Of a stretch of 10,380 bases of DNA, positions 1 through 7,526 are shown one piece after another. The notes below the pieces were generated by a model. The model worked only from the letters and a program-made list of their open reading frames with translations, was not told the DNA's origin and did no database searches. Both the position numbers and the translations under genes were made by a program. This stretch comes from Candidatus Zipacnadia bacterium (GTDB lineage: Bacteria; Armatimonadota; Zipacnadia; Zipacnadales; Zipacnadaceae), in the NCBI GenBank assembly GCA_029821455.1, contig JALGTI010000168.1, forward strand, positions 1 through 10,380, in the 5' to 3' direction. The number at the start of each line of letters is the position of its first letter. The first letter of the stretch is position 1.

Positions 1-3000
1 TCGGCTCCCGGAACATACCAGGTATCGCCCGGGTCTGCATCTCCACCAACGCGCCAGATCGGATGAGTGCGGAGACCCGTGGGCATCGCAGCCTTCGACT
101 CATTGAATGCCCGTAGCCTGACGGAAAGTTGGCTGCTGCCTTTTTCCAGGGCGAACTCCTTCTCCAACCGGTTATTGCCGCTCTTGGGCTGCGCATAGCC
201 ATACTGCCATTGGACGGGCTCTTTCATTGTGAGCTGCACCGCTACCCGCTCAGGTGTGTCGGATATGATGGTGGGTACAAACTCAGCATTCCAGTACGGA
301 CCCGGCCAGCCGCCGGCATTCTCCTCCATCCCACCAAGGTCATCCCACCCATCACCTACCCCCTGGCGGATTAAGTCCTCGTTGCACAGCGCGTGATTAG
401 TTTCGTCAACAAGAGAGATAAACTCAATCATCCGTCCACCCAGCCTGGGCAAGAGCCGTATCTTCAGCAGCCCATTTGTCAACACAATACTCTCGTGTCC
501 CAGATAATCCTCACGCTGCAAGCTGCACTGTGACATGACCTCCGCAGGCTTGCTGACTGTAATGCGACACTTCACGTTTACAGGATAGACGTCGACAACT
601 TCCTGGCAGTCCACGGTCAAGATCCGGTCCGTAAACGCGAACGTGACGGTAGCACCTTTGGTGCACAGTTTGCGGATACGCTCTTTGCCATACTCGACAA
701 GCAGATAGAACTTGCCTCCCCATCCCCCGCCAGTCTCTACCTCTATCGAGAAAACGAAATCACCCAGAGTGATGGCCCCATCCCGCGCCCATAGGCGACC
801 CTCGAAAGGCGTTTGCCCGTTGAGAGATTGTGCTGGCCTTGTGCCCGCTGGCGGTGCTTCCGCAGCCACAGTTGTCGCTGGTTCAGTGGGTCTTACCACC
901 GCAGCAGATGGCGCTTGCGCATCACCCGGTGTCAGAGCGAGAAGGATGCCGCCGGGCGAGGGCATCAGGCCTGTGACTTGCGACGACTCGCCGTCAAAGC
1001 TGACCTTCAGGTCGTGCCCCAGCAGGTAGTCTCGCACCTTCCAGTGGCCGGCAATACCAAGCTCGTATTCACGGAAGCTCTCCCGGCCGCGATTCGTGAG
1101 GAACAGATAGCGTTGGCCTTTGTAGATCCAGGGTCTGACCGAGATCTGCGCATCTGAGACAACATAATCCTTGCTGATGCCCGCGGCTCGCAGCACTGGC
1201 TGCAGAAGAGCGGCCGGGACCTCAGGCTTGCCGCCATACTGGTCGTGGCAATCCTGGCCGAGATCCATTCCCATTACGAAGATGTTGCCCTTTTCCAGGC
1301 GGGTCCGGGTGATGGCAGGTGTCCCGTCCCTGTAACGGACTAGCACCTCGGTTTCTTCGGGGAAGAGCGGCTCCAGGCCGCACATCTTGTCGGCATGGCC
1401 GGCGGAGAAATACCTCATTCCCTCCCCAAGCTGGACCGTTTTGTCCCTGGCCTCCGACGGCACGACTCCCGCCAGGACCAGCCAGGAATCCTGGCGATGG
1501 CCATATTCATCGAACCGCCCGCTACCGGGCGTAATCAGAAGATTGCCACCCTTTTCAACGAAATCCAAAAGAGTGGTCTGGAGGGCCGCATTCTGGTAGA
1601 TGACTTCGGGAAGAATAACGAGCTTGCACTCCGCCGGCAGGTGCCCTTCCCAGATAGCCTGTTCGTCAATCGCGCGGGCATTGATGTGCGCCTGGTCGAA
1701 GAACTGGTAAAGCCCGAACACCTCACGGAAGCTGAGGTCCTCTTCGATGCCCGGCCAGCTTGTATGTCGCCGCGTGGTTGGTGAGTAAACAATGCGGATT
1801 TCGGGTTCCTGCCTTGCGCCGTCCAGAATAATATGGTCGAACTTGCAGAATTCCTGGTTGATGGAGACAAGCTGCCAGCCGAGTGGCAAGGGCAGGTTCA
1901 CTGTGTCGAAGTAGTTAGCGCCGGAGCGCCCTGGCACAGAGAAGGTGAACAGGCTCCAGCCAATCTGGCCGTTGGAAATCCCGCTCCAGAGTCTTTCCGC
2001 AAGCAGGTCAAGCTTGGACTGGTGCGGCCCGGGAGGGAAGTAGAAGGTGCCCCACTCCCCCGTACAGTTCGGAGAGAACATACTAATGATATCGAAGGTG
2101 AGCCACTCCTTGCTGGGCCGGTTGGAGTGCTCGAACCCATTGATCTTGAATAGCTTTCCATATTCATAGAAATTCACACCGTGGGCCGGATACTTCCCGT
2201 GCTGGTCGTAGGTGCCCCAGGGCAGGTAGAGCAGGTCGGGTGCGTACTGCTCAAGTCCCTTGAGCATGGGACTGAGCATCCAGTCTCGGACGTAGACTTC
2301 ACGGTAGCGGGTCCAGTCCTCCCACAGGGCATGCTCGGCCTGCGTGAGAGGCCGCGAGACCGGCAACTTGACCGCCTCAAAGCTCTGATAGGCGGTGCCC
2401 CACACCGCGTTTAACTGCTCCACACTGCCATACTTTTCCTCAAGATAACGCAGAAAAAGCGCGTGCATATACTCGCCCCACAGTGCCCAGTCCATGCCGT
2501 ATTCACACCAGCCCCTGATCTCTGTTATCCGTGGGTCCCGGCTGAGGCGCTCCAGTTGCCAGCGGTGCGTCTGTCGCCAGCCCTCCCAGGCAGCTTCATC
2601 GGCCATCCAGGTCCAGGAACTCTTCTGAATTTCGCCGGTTTTGGGGTCGAGAAGTCCAGATTCGAATCTCGTCTTGAATGGGTTGCTATTCCTGATGTAT
2701 TCCATGCGGTAGCCAGACGTGTGAAAACCCTCCCAGCGCAAGCCGAGGTCTTCAACCCGCTCGCGCAATTCCGCCAGCCCTCTGGCCCCGCGCGCGTAGG
2801 CGTTGTCCAGTCCAAAGTAGATACGGCTAAACGGGTTCTGAATCTTGACATCTGCCGGGGGGTTAACCTGCCGCGCTACCTGTTTCCTTAGCCCCTTCAG
2901 TTCGCGCGTCAAACGCGGCGTTTCAGCAAGCAACTCATTCAACAGCCGTTCCCGGGCATTATGCCCATAAGCAAACTCGTCCCGCTTTATTAGTAGCCGG

Positions 3001-3657
3001 TCCAGTTCCTGCGCACGAGTGCTGAGCGCCTCGAAACGCTGCTGCTCCTGTTGGAAATCAGCCCGGAGCTTTTCCAGAGTCTCATTCTTCCCATCGTAAT
3101 ATGCAATCTGCGCCAGTTCAGAGATGAGCTTGCGAATCTCGATAGACTTGCCAGAATACTCTGAGAAAGCGGCCCGGGTTTCATTGGCTACCTGGATGAA
3201 GTCCGGCGGACATTCGCCAGGCAGCTCAGATTCCGCCAGCCTGAGTGACTCAAGCAGCACATCAGCCCCTTGCTCTCCTGCCAGCAGCTTGGCTCCGGCA
3301 ATTCCGAAGTGCAGCAGGGTGCCGCCTTTCATCCTCTGGTTGTGATAGCGCAGGATGTAGAAGTCAGATTGCCGATCAATCGGGTCCTTTCCCGCATCCG
3401 GGAAAGCCGGGTAGGCATACCCGCTGACCTCAGGGAAGACATAAAGCGAGAGCAGCAGGTCGCAGGCAAACTCCTCCGCCGCTCCGCTCCCGAAGCCTTG
3501 ATGGCCTGGCAGACACATCCGTAGCGCACCACGAGCCTTACTTGGATTCTCATCAGCCGGAATGGTCGCAGGGAAGTTGACGAGCATTGGCTCCAGATCC
3601 GGATTGCGCAGCAGGTCTTCAGAGAAAGGACGCGAGTACGCCGTAGCAACAAGCCCT
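1..3657 (-). CDS. 3' part of the giant glycosidase: coiled coil, GH42-like barrel, trimerisation-like and mutarotase-like domains (partial)
   Basis: I translated this frame codon by codon; it is open from about 3657 to base 1. If translated alone, the first good ATG is at 3587. A Glu/Arg/Leu-rich coiled coil (about 3192-2868) precedes a barrel recognisable by YLEEKYGSVEQLNAVWG (about residue 795), the GH42 hallmark 'KYGT..LN..WGT'. Candidate acid/base is Glu776 in GWCEYG and candidate nucleophile Glu925 in CTGEWGTF, 149 residues apart, a spacing reasonable for GH42. Then comes a Rossmann-like trimerisation domain (LVILPEV, FVEKGGNLLITPGSG, FVMGMDLGQD), a beta-sandwich ending GGILLALTPG, and a region starting LTNGLLKIRLLPRLGGRMIEF with LEKEFALEKGS and RTHPIW, resembling aldose-1-epimerase-like folds. 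Known family facts: GH42 enzymes are beta-galactosidases; the real substrate here is unknown. Confidence 0.75.
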
Positions 3658-4827
3658 GGGGATACCACTTGTGGTGAAGATAATCATAGCATTGGAACTG
3701 GGCGAGTGCCGGGCACCATCGCTCCTCTGCCTCGTTGAATTCGAAGATGTTGGTGCCCGAACCCCAGGTGTGGGTGGCCATGAATTCATTGTATTCATAG
3801 ATTTGCTCGCCTGAGTCGTGTTGCTTCCGCCTGGCCGCAGTCTCCTGCTTGAGGTCTTCAGGCGGCGGCTGAGTGCGAACCATCGTATGCTCATCAATAA
3901 CCAGTGTGCCGCCATCGGCGAGAAACTTCTCGACCTGCACTTCCGCAGCGTCAGGGGGAGGATGAGTGTATCGAAATCTCTGATGCTGAAGACACGGCGC
4001 TTGCAGAGCTGTGCCAGGCGCAGGCGCTGCGTCGCCAGGCCAGCATCCTGCAGGACCTGCTCATACCAGTCTGCTGAGCGGGGACTCTCCGAAGGAAAGC
4101 CCGGCTCATCGAAAATAGCCACCCGCTTGCGCGCAATAGCGGGGGCGAGGTGTCCGGGACTGAGCGCCACGCGGTCTTCTTCGGGCGACGCCTCTTCATT
4201 GGCCGGTTCTACGACACCCAAATCCACGACTTCGAGATCATCGAAATAGCCGCTGCCAGGTTCAAGAAACAGAACAGCTACGATTCTTGTGCACGAAGCG
4301 GGTACCTCTATCTCCTTGGTGTACTGTGTCCATCTCCCATTCGGCTTGCCATAGACCCACTCCCCCAGGTAAGTCCATGGCGCGTGGGCGAAGCAGACCC
4401 CCATCTTGAAGTTCTCACCAGAGACCATCTTCAGCCATACACTCACCCGGTACTTGTGGCCAGCCGTCACCGGCATGCTGGGAGACACCAACCCATTGCC
4501 CCAGGTGGTGGTGGAAACAAACTGCGCGTACCGACCCGAATGGCGCTCCGTATCCAATTCGCCCTGGCCGGTACGGTAGGCGGTGCCCGGTCGCGGTGTG
4601 TCACCTCTACCGGCTACCCCGACTTGATACTTGTGTGCACCCCAGGGCTGGCCAGCAGCCGGCCTTTCCTCCCACTGCTCAAAGCCCCCATTGGGCATCA
4701 GGTTAACCTCATCCGCAGCAGTGGGGCCAACGTGCAGCGACAACAAGAGCGCCCAACACAGGGCTGGCAGTGCAAACATACTCTTTATGTGCCCAGGGCA
4801 AAGAAGTACCGGCTGTTTGGGCCGCAT
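3619..4827 (-). CDS. 5' part of the giant glycosidase: signal peptide, carbohydrate-binding-like and amidotransferase-like domains
   Basis: This is the reading frame as literally sequenced; it ends at a stop at 3619 that I consider out of frame. The hydrophobic stretch MFALPALCWALLLSL followed by TAADE is a plausible signal peptide with cleavage near TAA/DE; a long 16-residue N-terminal region precedes it. NLMPNGGFEQW, then SGRYAQF, a 'VTAGHKYRVSVWLK' strand and GYFDDLEVVDL are the typical opening, middle and end of CBM4/9-type galactose-binding-like jelly rolls. Next, KRVAIFDEPGF begins a class I glutamine-amidotransferase-like fold that continues in the shifted frame with FLADGGTLVI. Residues translated after about 291 in this frame (Ser/Arg-rich) are the wrong frame and should be ignored. 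Substrate cannot be told. Confidence 0.75.
   Translation of the reverse strand: MRPKQPVLLCPGHIKSMFALPALCWALLLSLHVGPTAADEVNLMPNGGFEQWEERPAAGQPWGAHKYQVGVAGRGDTPRPGTAYRTGQGELDTERHSGRYAQFVSTTTWGNGLVSPSMPVTAGHKYRVSVWLKMVSGENFKMGVCFAHAPWTYLGEWVYGKPNGRWTQYTKEIEVPASCTRIVAVLFLEPGSGYFDDLEVVDLGVVEPANEEASPEEDRVALSPGHLAPAIARKRVAIFDEPGFPSESPRSADWYEQVLQDAGLATQRLRLAQLCKRRVFSIRDFDTLILPLTLRKCRSRSFSPMAAHWLLMSIRWFALSRRLKTSSRRLRPGGSNTTQASKSMNTMNSWPPTPGVRAPTSSNSTRQRSDGARHSPSSNAMIIFTTSGIPRACCYGVLASFL
3658..3661 (-). other. Frame break 2 of the glycosidase (C4 run, one base short)
   Basis: The minus strand reads HHKWYP then CCCAGGG. With four Cs the frame soon turns into a Cys/Arg/Ser-rich peptide. A fifth C gives KWYPPGLVATAYSRPFSEDL and enters the frame that is open to the left edge. 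This break has the same sign and the same base type as the other one, about 300 bases away. Confidence 0.8.
3954..3958 (-). other. Frame break 1 of the glycosidase (C5 run, one base short)
   Basis: The minus strand reads DTLIL then CTCCCCCTG. With five Cs the frame runs into a Ser/Arg-rich nonsense peptide, whereas a sixth C gives LPPDAAEVQVEKFLADGG, the expected amidotransferase-like strand and helix. The frame after the break (3940 to 3662) stays open and sensible. A ribosomal -1 slip on CCC-C would give the same protein, but a homopolymer miscall is the simplest reading. Confidence 0.8.
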
Positions 4828-4842
4828 CACGATCATCTCCTC
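4828..4842 (-). promoter_or_regulatory. Ribosome-binding site deciding the glycosidase start
   Basis: On the minus strand GAGGAG (4842-4837) is followed by ATGATCGTG and then ATG at 4827. Nine bases separate GAGGAG from the 4827 ATG, whereas the first ATG at 4836 has zero spacing. The 4827 start is therefore preferred. Confidence 0.6.
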
Positions 4843-4917
4843 GCTTGAAGACGCTTACTGGTTCGTAGCACCAGAGCGCCGTGCAAAGTCCTGCTGCCCG
4901 ACTTCAGAATCATCCCT

Positions 4918-4937
4918 CGACGCAATGAGCTGCGTCG
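4918..4937. repeat. Inverted repeat in the glycosidase leader
   Basis: CGACGCA (4918-4924) and TGCGTCG (4931-4937) form a perfect 7-bp stem with a 6-base loop, inside the predicted transcribed leader of the minus-strand gene. It has no downstream U-run, so it is not a terminator. I match it to no riboswitch class. Confidence 0.45.
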
Positions 4938-4960
4938 TCCTCAGTACGCCTGCCCACATC

Positions 4961-4992
4961 AGACCGAAGACCGGGTGACATTCACCGGGTCT
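4961..4992. repeat. Nested repeats in the glycosidase leader
   Basis: ACCGGGT occurs twice as a direct repeat (4970-4976 and 4984-4990). The segment also folds: GGTGA (4974-4978) with TCACC (4982-4986), and AGACC (4961-4965) with GGTCT (4988-4992). It could be a regulator-binding pair or part of a structured leader; the sequence does not decide between them. Confidence 0.35.
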
Positions 4993-5107
4993 GCGGAAGA
5001 ACTGGCCCAGACCTTTATGCGGCAAGATAGCACGCAGATTGATTCCATCTTCGAAAAATGATATCCTGCTTCTTACGTAATGGGTTGACCACGCTCCTGT
5101 GCCCTCT

Positions 5108-5136
5108 ATTATGCCCCACACCGACAGCGGCGGCAA
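5108..5136 (-). promoter_or_regulatory. Sigma70-type promoter for the glycosidase gene
   Basis: On the minus strand TTGCCG (5136-5131) is separated by exactly 17 bases from CATAAT (5113-5108). This matches the TTGACA/TATAAT consensus at 4/6 and 5/6 positions. Transcription would begin near 5101, leaving an untranslated leader of about 270 bases before the start at 4827. The call rests on consensus alone; no operator is obvious on top of it. Confidence 0.45.
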
Positions 5137-5360
5137 GGCCCCTGTTTCGCACGACAAACGCTTCTAAGCGCCGCCGGGCCGCCGGGCAGGGCAAGGCGTT
5201 CTGAGCAGTTTCTCAGGGCGCGTTCTTGAGGGGCGTTCGTTTAGGTGGCGAAGCTGGCAGCTCTCCCTATCCGCACGAGTGAACAAGGAAATCAAGCCCC
5301 CAGTGCGAATAACTAGTGACAACAGTCTTAGAGTCGTCCACTGACGGAGGTTTCCCAGTT

Positions 5361-5383
5361 CCAAACGGGTAATTCCCGTTTGG
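5361..5383. promoter_or_regulatory. Perfect 9-bp inverted repeat upstream of the propeller gene (operator or 5'-UTR hairpin)
   Basis: CCAAACGGG (5361-5369), five bases TAATT, then CCCGTTTGG (5375-5383): perfect arms with the dyad ending 43 bases before the ATG at 5427. The size suits a dimeric repressor site. As RNA it would be a stable hairpin near the 5' end of the message, but it lacks a T-run and is not terminator-like. The regulator is unknown. Confidence 0.5.
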
Positions 5384-5426
5384 CTGAACGGTCTGAACAC
5401 ACCGGCCGGACTGGAGATGTAAGTAG

Positions 5427-7403
5427 ATGCTATCTTCTCGCATCCTCAACAGCACAGTGGGGCTGGCGGTGATCGTGGCTTCAACACTCGGATCGTTGGC
5501 AGGAGGTCAAGCTATGGCAGACATAGATGCGGACAGCCCATTGCGGAGCATACCCCAGGTGGCTGAGGTGGCAGACAGTGACTTAGTCGAGGCCGAGCTA
5601 CTCGGCACGCCGGAGGTGCGGGTACTTCTGGCGTACACGCGGCGGATTCTGCGCCTGCACGATGGCTATACGCTTGGCGTGTTCTCCTTCAGCAGTACGG
5701 CACAGGCAAACTGGCTATTCCTGATTGATGGGCGCGACCTTTCGGTTGCGCGCTACGACATGCCCAATAACGATATCGGCACACACGGTGGGGCGCTGGG
5801 CGCAGATGGCAACATCTACATAATGCCCTATGGCAGTGGTCGGGCTTACAAGTTTGACGTTGAGGCCAGGGAGTTTGAAACGATTGAGGTGGGGCTGCCC
5901 AAAGGGGAGTACTCGTGGGCTGCGCTTGGTGCTTCCAACGGATGCATTTACTTCGGCACTTACCCAAACGCTTATCTCGGCGAATACAACATCGAGACCG
6001 GCAAGTGCACGCTGTGGAAGCAGGTGGCACCCAACACAAAATACACGACCACCTTCAGCGAGGACAGTGAAGGTCGCATCCATTTCAAGGCCACGGGGCC
6101 GGATCAGGTTTGGATGGTTTTCGATCCACAGACCGGCGAACTGGAGGTGAGCGATCCGCCCGCACTCACTCACTCATCTCTCCCCTTGCCTGAGCCTCCG
6201 GAGGGCGACGAGAGGTTCAGTGGCCGAGTCAGCGCTGGACAGCGGCGGTTTGTTGTCAGCCATCCGTCAGGTCGGTTCTGGGAGGTGAGTCCGGAGGGAG
6301 AATTGACACTGCTTGCTGAGACACAGGCCTTTGGGGAGTTCTCGTGGTGGCTGAATGCGGTGCCGGGGGCAATTGCTGGCATCAGCTATTTCGGCGTAGC
6401 CTTCCGCTACGATCTTGAGACCGGCGAGTTCGTGCGCAAGCAGCTCCCTAACCTTGCACCAGCGGGCAATGGCTTGATGTTCATCGAGGCAGTCACACCA
6501 CGCTGGGCCATCGGAGCCAACTACAGCCAGCAAAATCTGTTCAAGATTGACGTGCAGACGGGAGAGATTGACCACGCGCCCACGGTGATAGCACGGGTCA
6601 CCGGCGAGCCGATGTGCGCGGTGGGCCACAAGGGCAAGGCATATATCGGCATCTACATCTCATCACTCATCGCCGTCTACGACCCAGAACAGCCGTTTGG
6701 GTACATGAACAACCCCCGTGAGTTGATTGAACTGGGAGCTACTTATGCCCAGACGCGGTCGCGTGCTGCTGTCACAGATGGCCGGTTCGTCTATATCAGT
6801 TCGGATAGTGCCTACAACCACCTGGGCGGCGCACTTGCAGTGATTGACCCTGAGACTGAGCATATTGACGTGTATCATCATCTCATCCGCGACCAGAACT
6901 TGCCGACTCTAGCTTACGATCCCACTACTAGATTGCTGTGGGGAGGCACCGACCGGTGGGGGCAGATGCGCAGCCATCCCCCCACGCAGGACAGTTCCCT
7001 CATCTATGCCTTCGATCCACGGACACGCGAGGTTGTCGGCACACTTATGCCCTGGCCGGGGTCCGATGTCACCTCGGTACTGGGGGTCTCTGCCAACGGC
7101 ATTCTGGTAGCAGCAAGTGGCAGCGAGATAGCCCTAATCGCCACCGAGAACCAAGAAGTGCTGTACAAAGGTACTTCGCCGATTGGCGTACCAAGCAAGA
7201 CCCTTTTGGCCAGCGATGGCTTCTGTTACTGCCTGGCTGGGGGCAAGCTGTACCGCTGGGACCTCGAGCACAATGTCCTGACGCCAGTCGCTACCTCACC
7301 AGGTTGCTACTTCCTGACCGAGCCATTGCCCGGCACTTGGCTGCTGGCAAACAGCCAATCCATCTACCGGGTGCAATTGCCATCGGTTGGGGAGGGGAGA
7401 TAA
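5427..7403 (+). CDS. Secreted multi-blade beta-propeller protein
   Basis: 658 residues. A classical signal peptide is visible: MLSSR, a hydrophobic core (residues 6-25) and a cleavage zone near QAMA/D about residue 33. The start ATG is preceded by GGAG 10 bases upstream. The mature part is built from repeated four-stranded units of about 45 residues, each with a strand ending in 'D-x-x-T-G-x' or a variant, for example FDVEAREF (~141), YNIETGKC (~186), FDPQTGEL (~231), YDLETGEF (~327), IDVQTGEI (~373), IDPETEHI (~472), FDPRTREV (~528) and WDLEHNVL (~610). This is the YVTN/NHL/PQQ-like/SMP-30 propeller style; the unit count suggests more than one propeller. No catalytic residues can be named. 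It lies 123 bp before the membrane protein gene on the same strand and is probably co-transcribed; an envelope binding or processing role is inference. Confidence 0.85.
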   Translation: MLSSRILNSTVGLAVIVASTLGSLAGGQAMADIDADSPLRSIPQVAEVADSDLVEAELLGTPEVRVLLAYTRRILRLHDGYTLGVFSFSSTAQANWLFLIDGRDLSVARYDMPNNDIGTHGGALGADGNIYIMPYGSGRAYKFDVEAREFETIEVGLPKGEYSWAALGASNGCIYFGTYPNAYLGEYNIETGKCTLWKQVAPNTKYTTTFSEDSEGRIHFKATGPDQVWMVFDPQTGELEVSDPPALTHSSLPLPEPPEGDERFSGRVSAGQRRFVVSHPSGRFWEVSPEGELTLLAETQAFGEFSWWLNAVPGAIAGISYFGVAFRYDLETGEFVRKQLPNLAPAGNGLMFIEAVTPRWAIGANYSQQNLFKIDVQTGEIDHAPTVIARVTGEPMCAVGHKGKAYIGIYISSLIAVYDPEQPFGYMNNPRELIELGATYAQTRSRAAVTDGRFVYISSDSAYNHLGGALAVIDPETEHIDVYHHLIRDQNLPTLAYDPTTRLLWGGTDRWGQMRSHPPTQDSSLIYAFDPRTREVVGTLMPWPGSDVTSVLGVSANGILVAASGSEIALIATENQEVLYKGTSPIGVPSKTLLASDGFCYCLAGGKLYRWDLEHNVLTPVATSPGCYFLTEPLPGTWLLANSQSIYRVQLPSVGEGR

Positions 7404-7414
7404 ACAGATTGTTC

Positions 7415-7470
7415 GCGAGCGCGATGCTCGCCTGCGGACAGGAGCGCTCTTCGGCGCGCAGGCCCGCGCC
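7415..7470. repeat. Cluster of GC-rich palindromes between the propeller and transporter genes
   Basis: Three inverted repeats lie side by side: GCGAGC (7415-7420) with GCTCGC (7426-7431), the palindrome GAGCGCTC (7442-7449), and GGCGCG (7453-7458) with CGCGCC (7465-7470). There is no T-run after the last stem, so it is not a standard terminator. The look is that of a REP-like intergenic element, which can trim mRNA ends or tune relative expression of two linked genes. Only one copy is in the window, so repetition in the genome is unproven. Confidence 0.45.
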
Positions 7471-7526
7471 ACGCCGATACGGGTAAGCCTGATGATATGT
7501 TATAGGGTCTCCTGAGGAAATAGCCA

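Larger units (their letters stand above)
1..4827 (-). pseudogene. Giant secreted GH42-like multidomain glycosidase, frame-disrupted and cut by the left edge
   Basis: Reading the minus strand from 4827 and adding one base at each of two C-runs (near 3956 and 3660) gives one continuous protein of at least 1609 residues; no stop occurs down to base 1, so the C-terminus lies outside. Order in corrected numbering: signal peptide about 17-38; jelly-roll carbohydrate-binding-like domain 42-203; amidotransferase-like domain from about 235; coiled coil 546-655; GH-A/GH42-like barrel 662-980; GH42 trimerisation-like domain 1010-1197; beta-sandwich 1224-1306; Pro/Ala-rich linker 1306-1340; another beta domain; mutarotase-like region from 1447. 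Start chosen at the ATG at 4827, because GAGGAG lies 9 bases before it; the ATG at 4836 abuts that Shine-Dalgarno directly. It is probably an exported glycoside hydrolase of unknown substrate. The breaks may be sequencing errors, since both are in homopolymers, or real inactivation. Confidence 0.85.
4828..5426. other. Divergent intergenic region, 599 bp
   Basis: This lies between the minus-strand glycosidase and the plus-strand propeller gene. It contains one convincing minus-strand promoter, a long leader with small inverted repeats, and a perfect 9-bp inverted repeat near the propeller start. The open frames here (a TTG-started 100-codon one at 4855-5157 and a 78-codon one at 5164-5400, both minus) have unremarkable composition, no recognisable motif and no good ribosome-binding site, so I do not call them genes. 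I found no convincing -10/-35 pair for the propeller gene. Confidence 0.7.

Noticed and set aside
2463..2891. 142-codon plus-strand open frame
   Set aside because: Antisense to the GH42-like barrel; shadow of a high-GC gene.
4150..4848. 232-codon plus-strand open frame opposite the glycosidase N-terminus
   Set aside because: It is antisense to a signal peptide and a recognisable carbohydrate-binding-like domain; its own peptide has no motif and odd composition.
4855..5157. 100-codon minus-strand frame upstream of the glycosidase
   Set aside because: TTG start, no ribosome-binding site, contains the predicted promoter and hairpins, and matches no family.
5201..5216. CTGAG...CTCAG small inverted repeat as a terminator or operator
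   Set aside because: The arms are only five bases and there is no T-run; expected by chance in this much sequence.
5164..5400. 78-codon minus-strand frame in the intergenic region
   Set aside because: Arg/Thr/Leu-rich, no motif, and crosses the perfect inverted repeat; looks non-coding.
5715..6173. 152-codon minus-strand open frame inside the propeller gene
   Set aside because: Shadow of the propeller blades; no ribosome-binding site and no motif.
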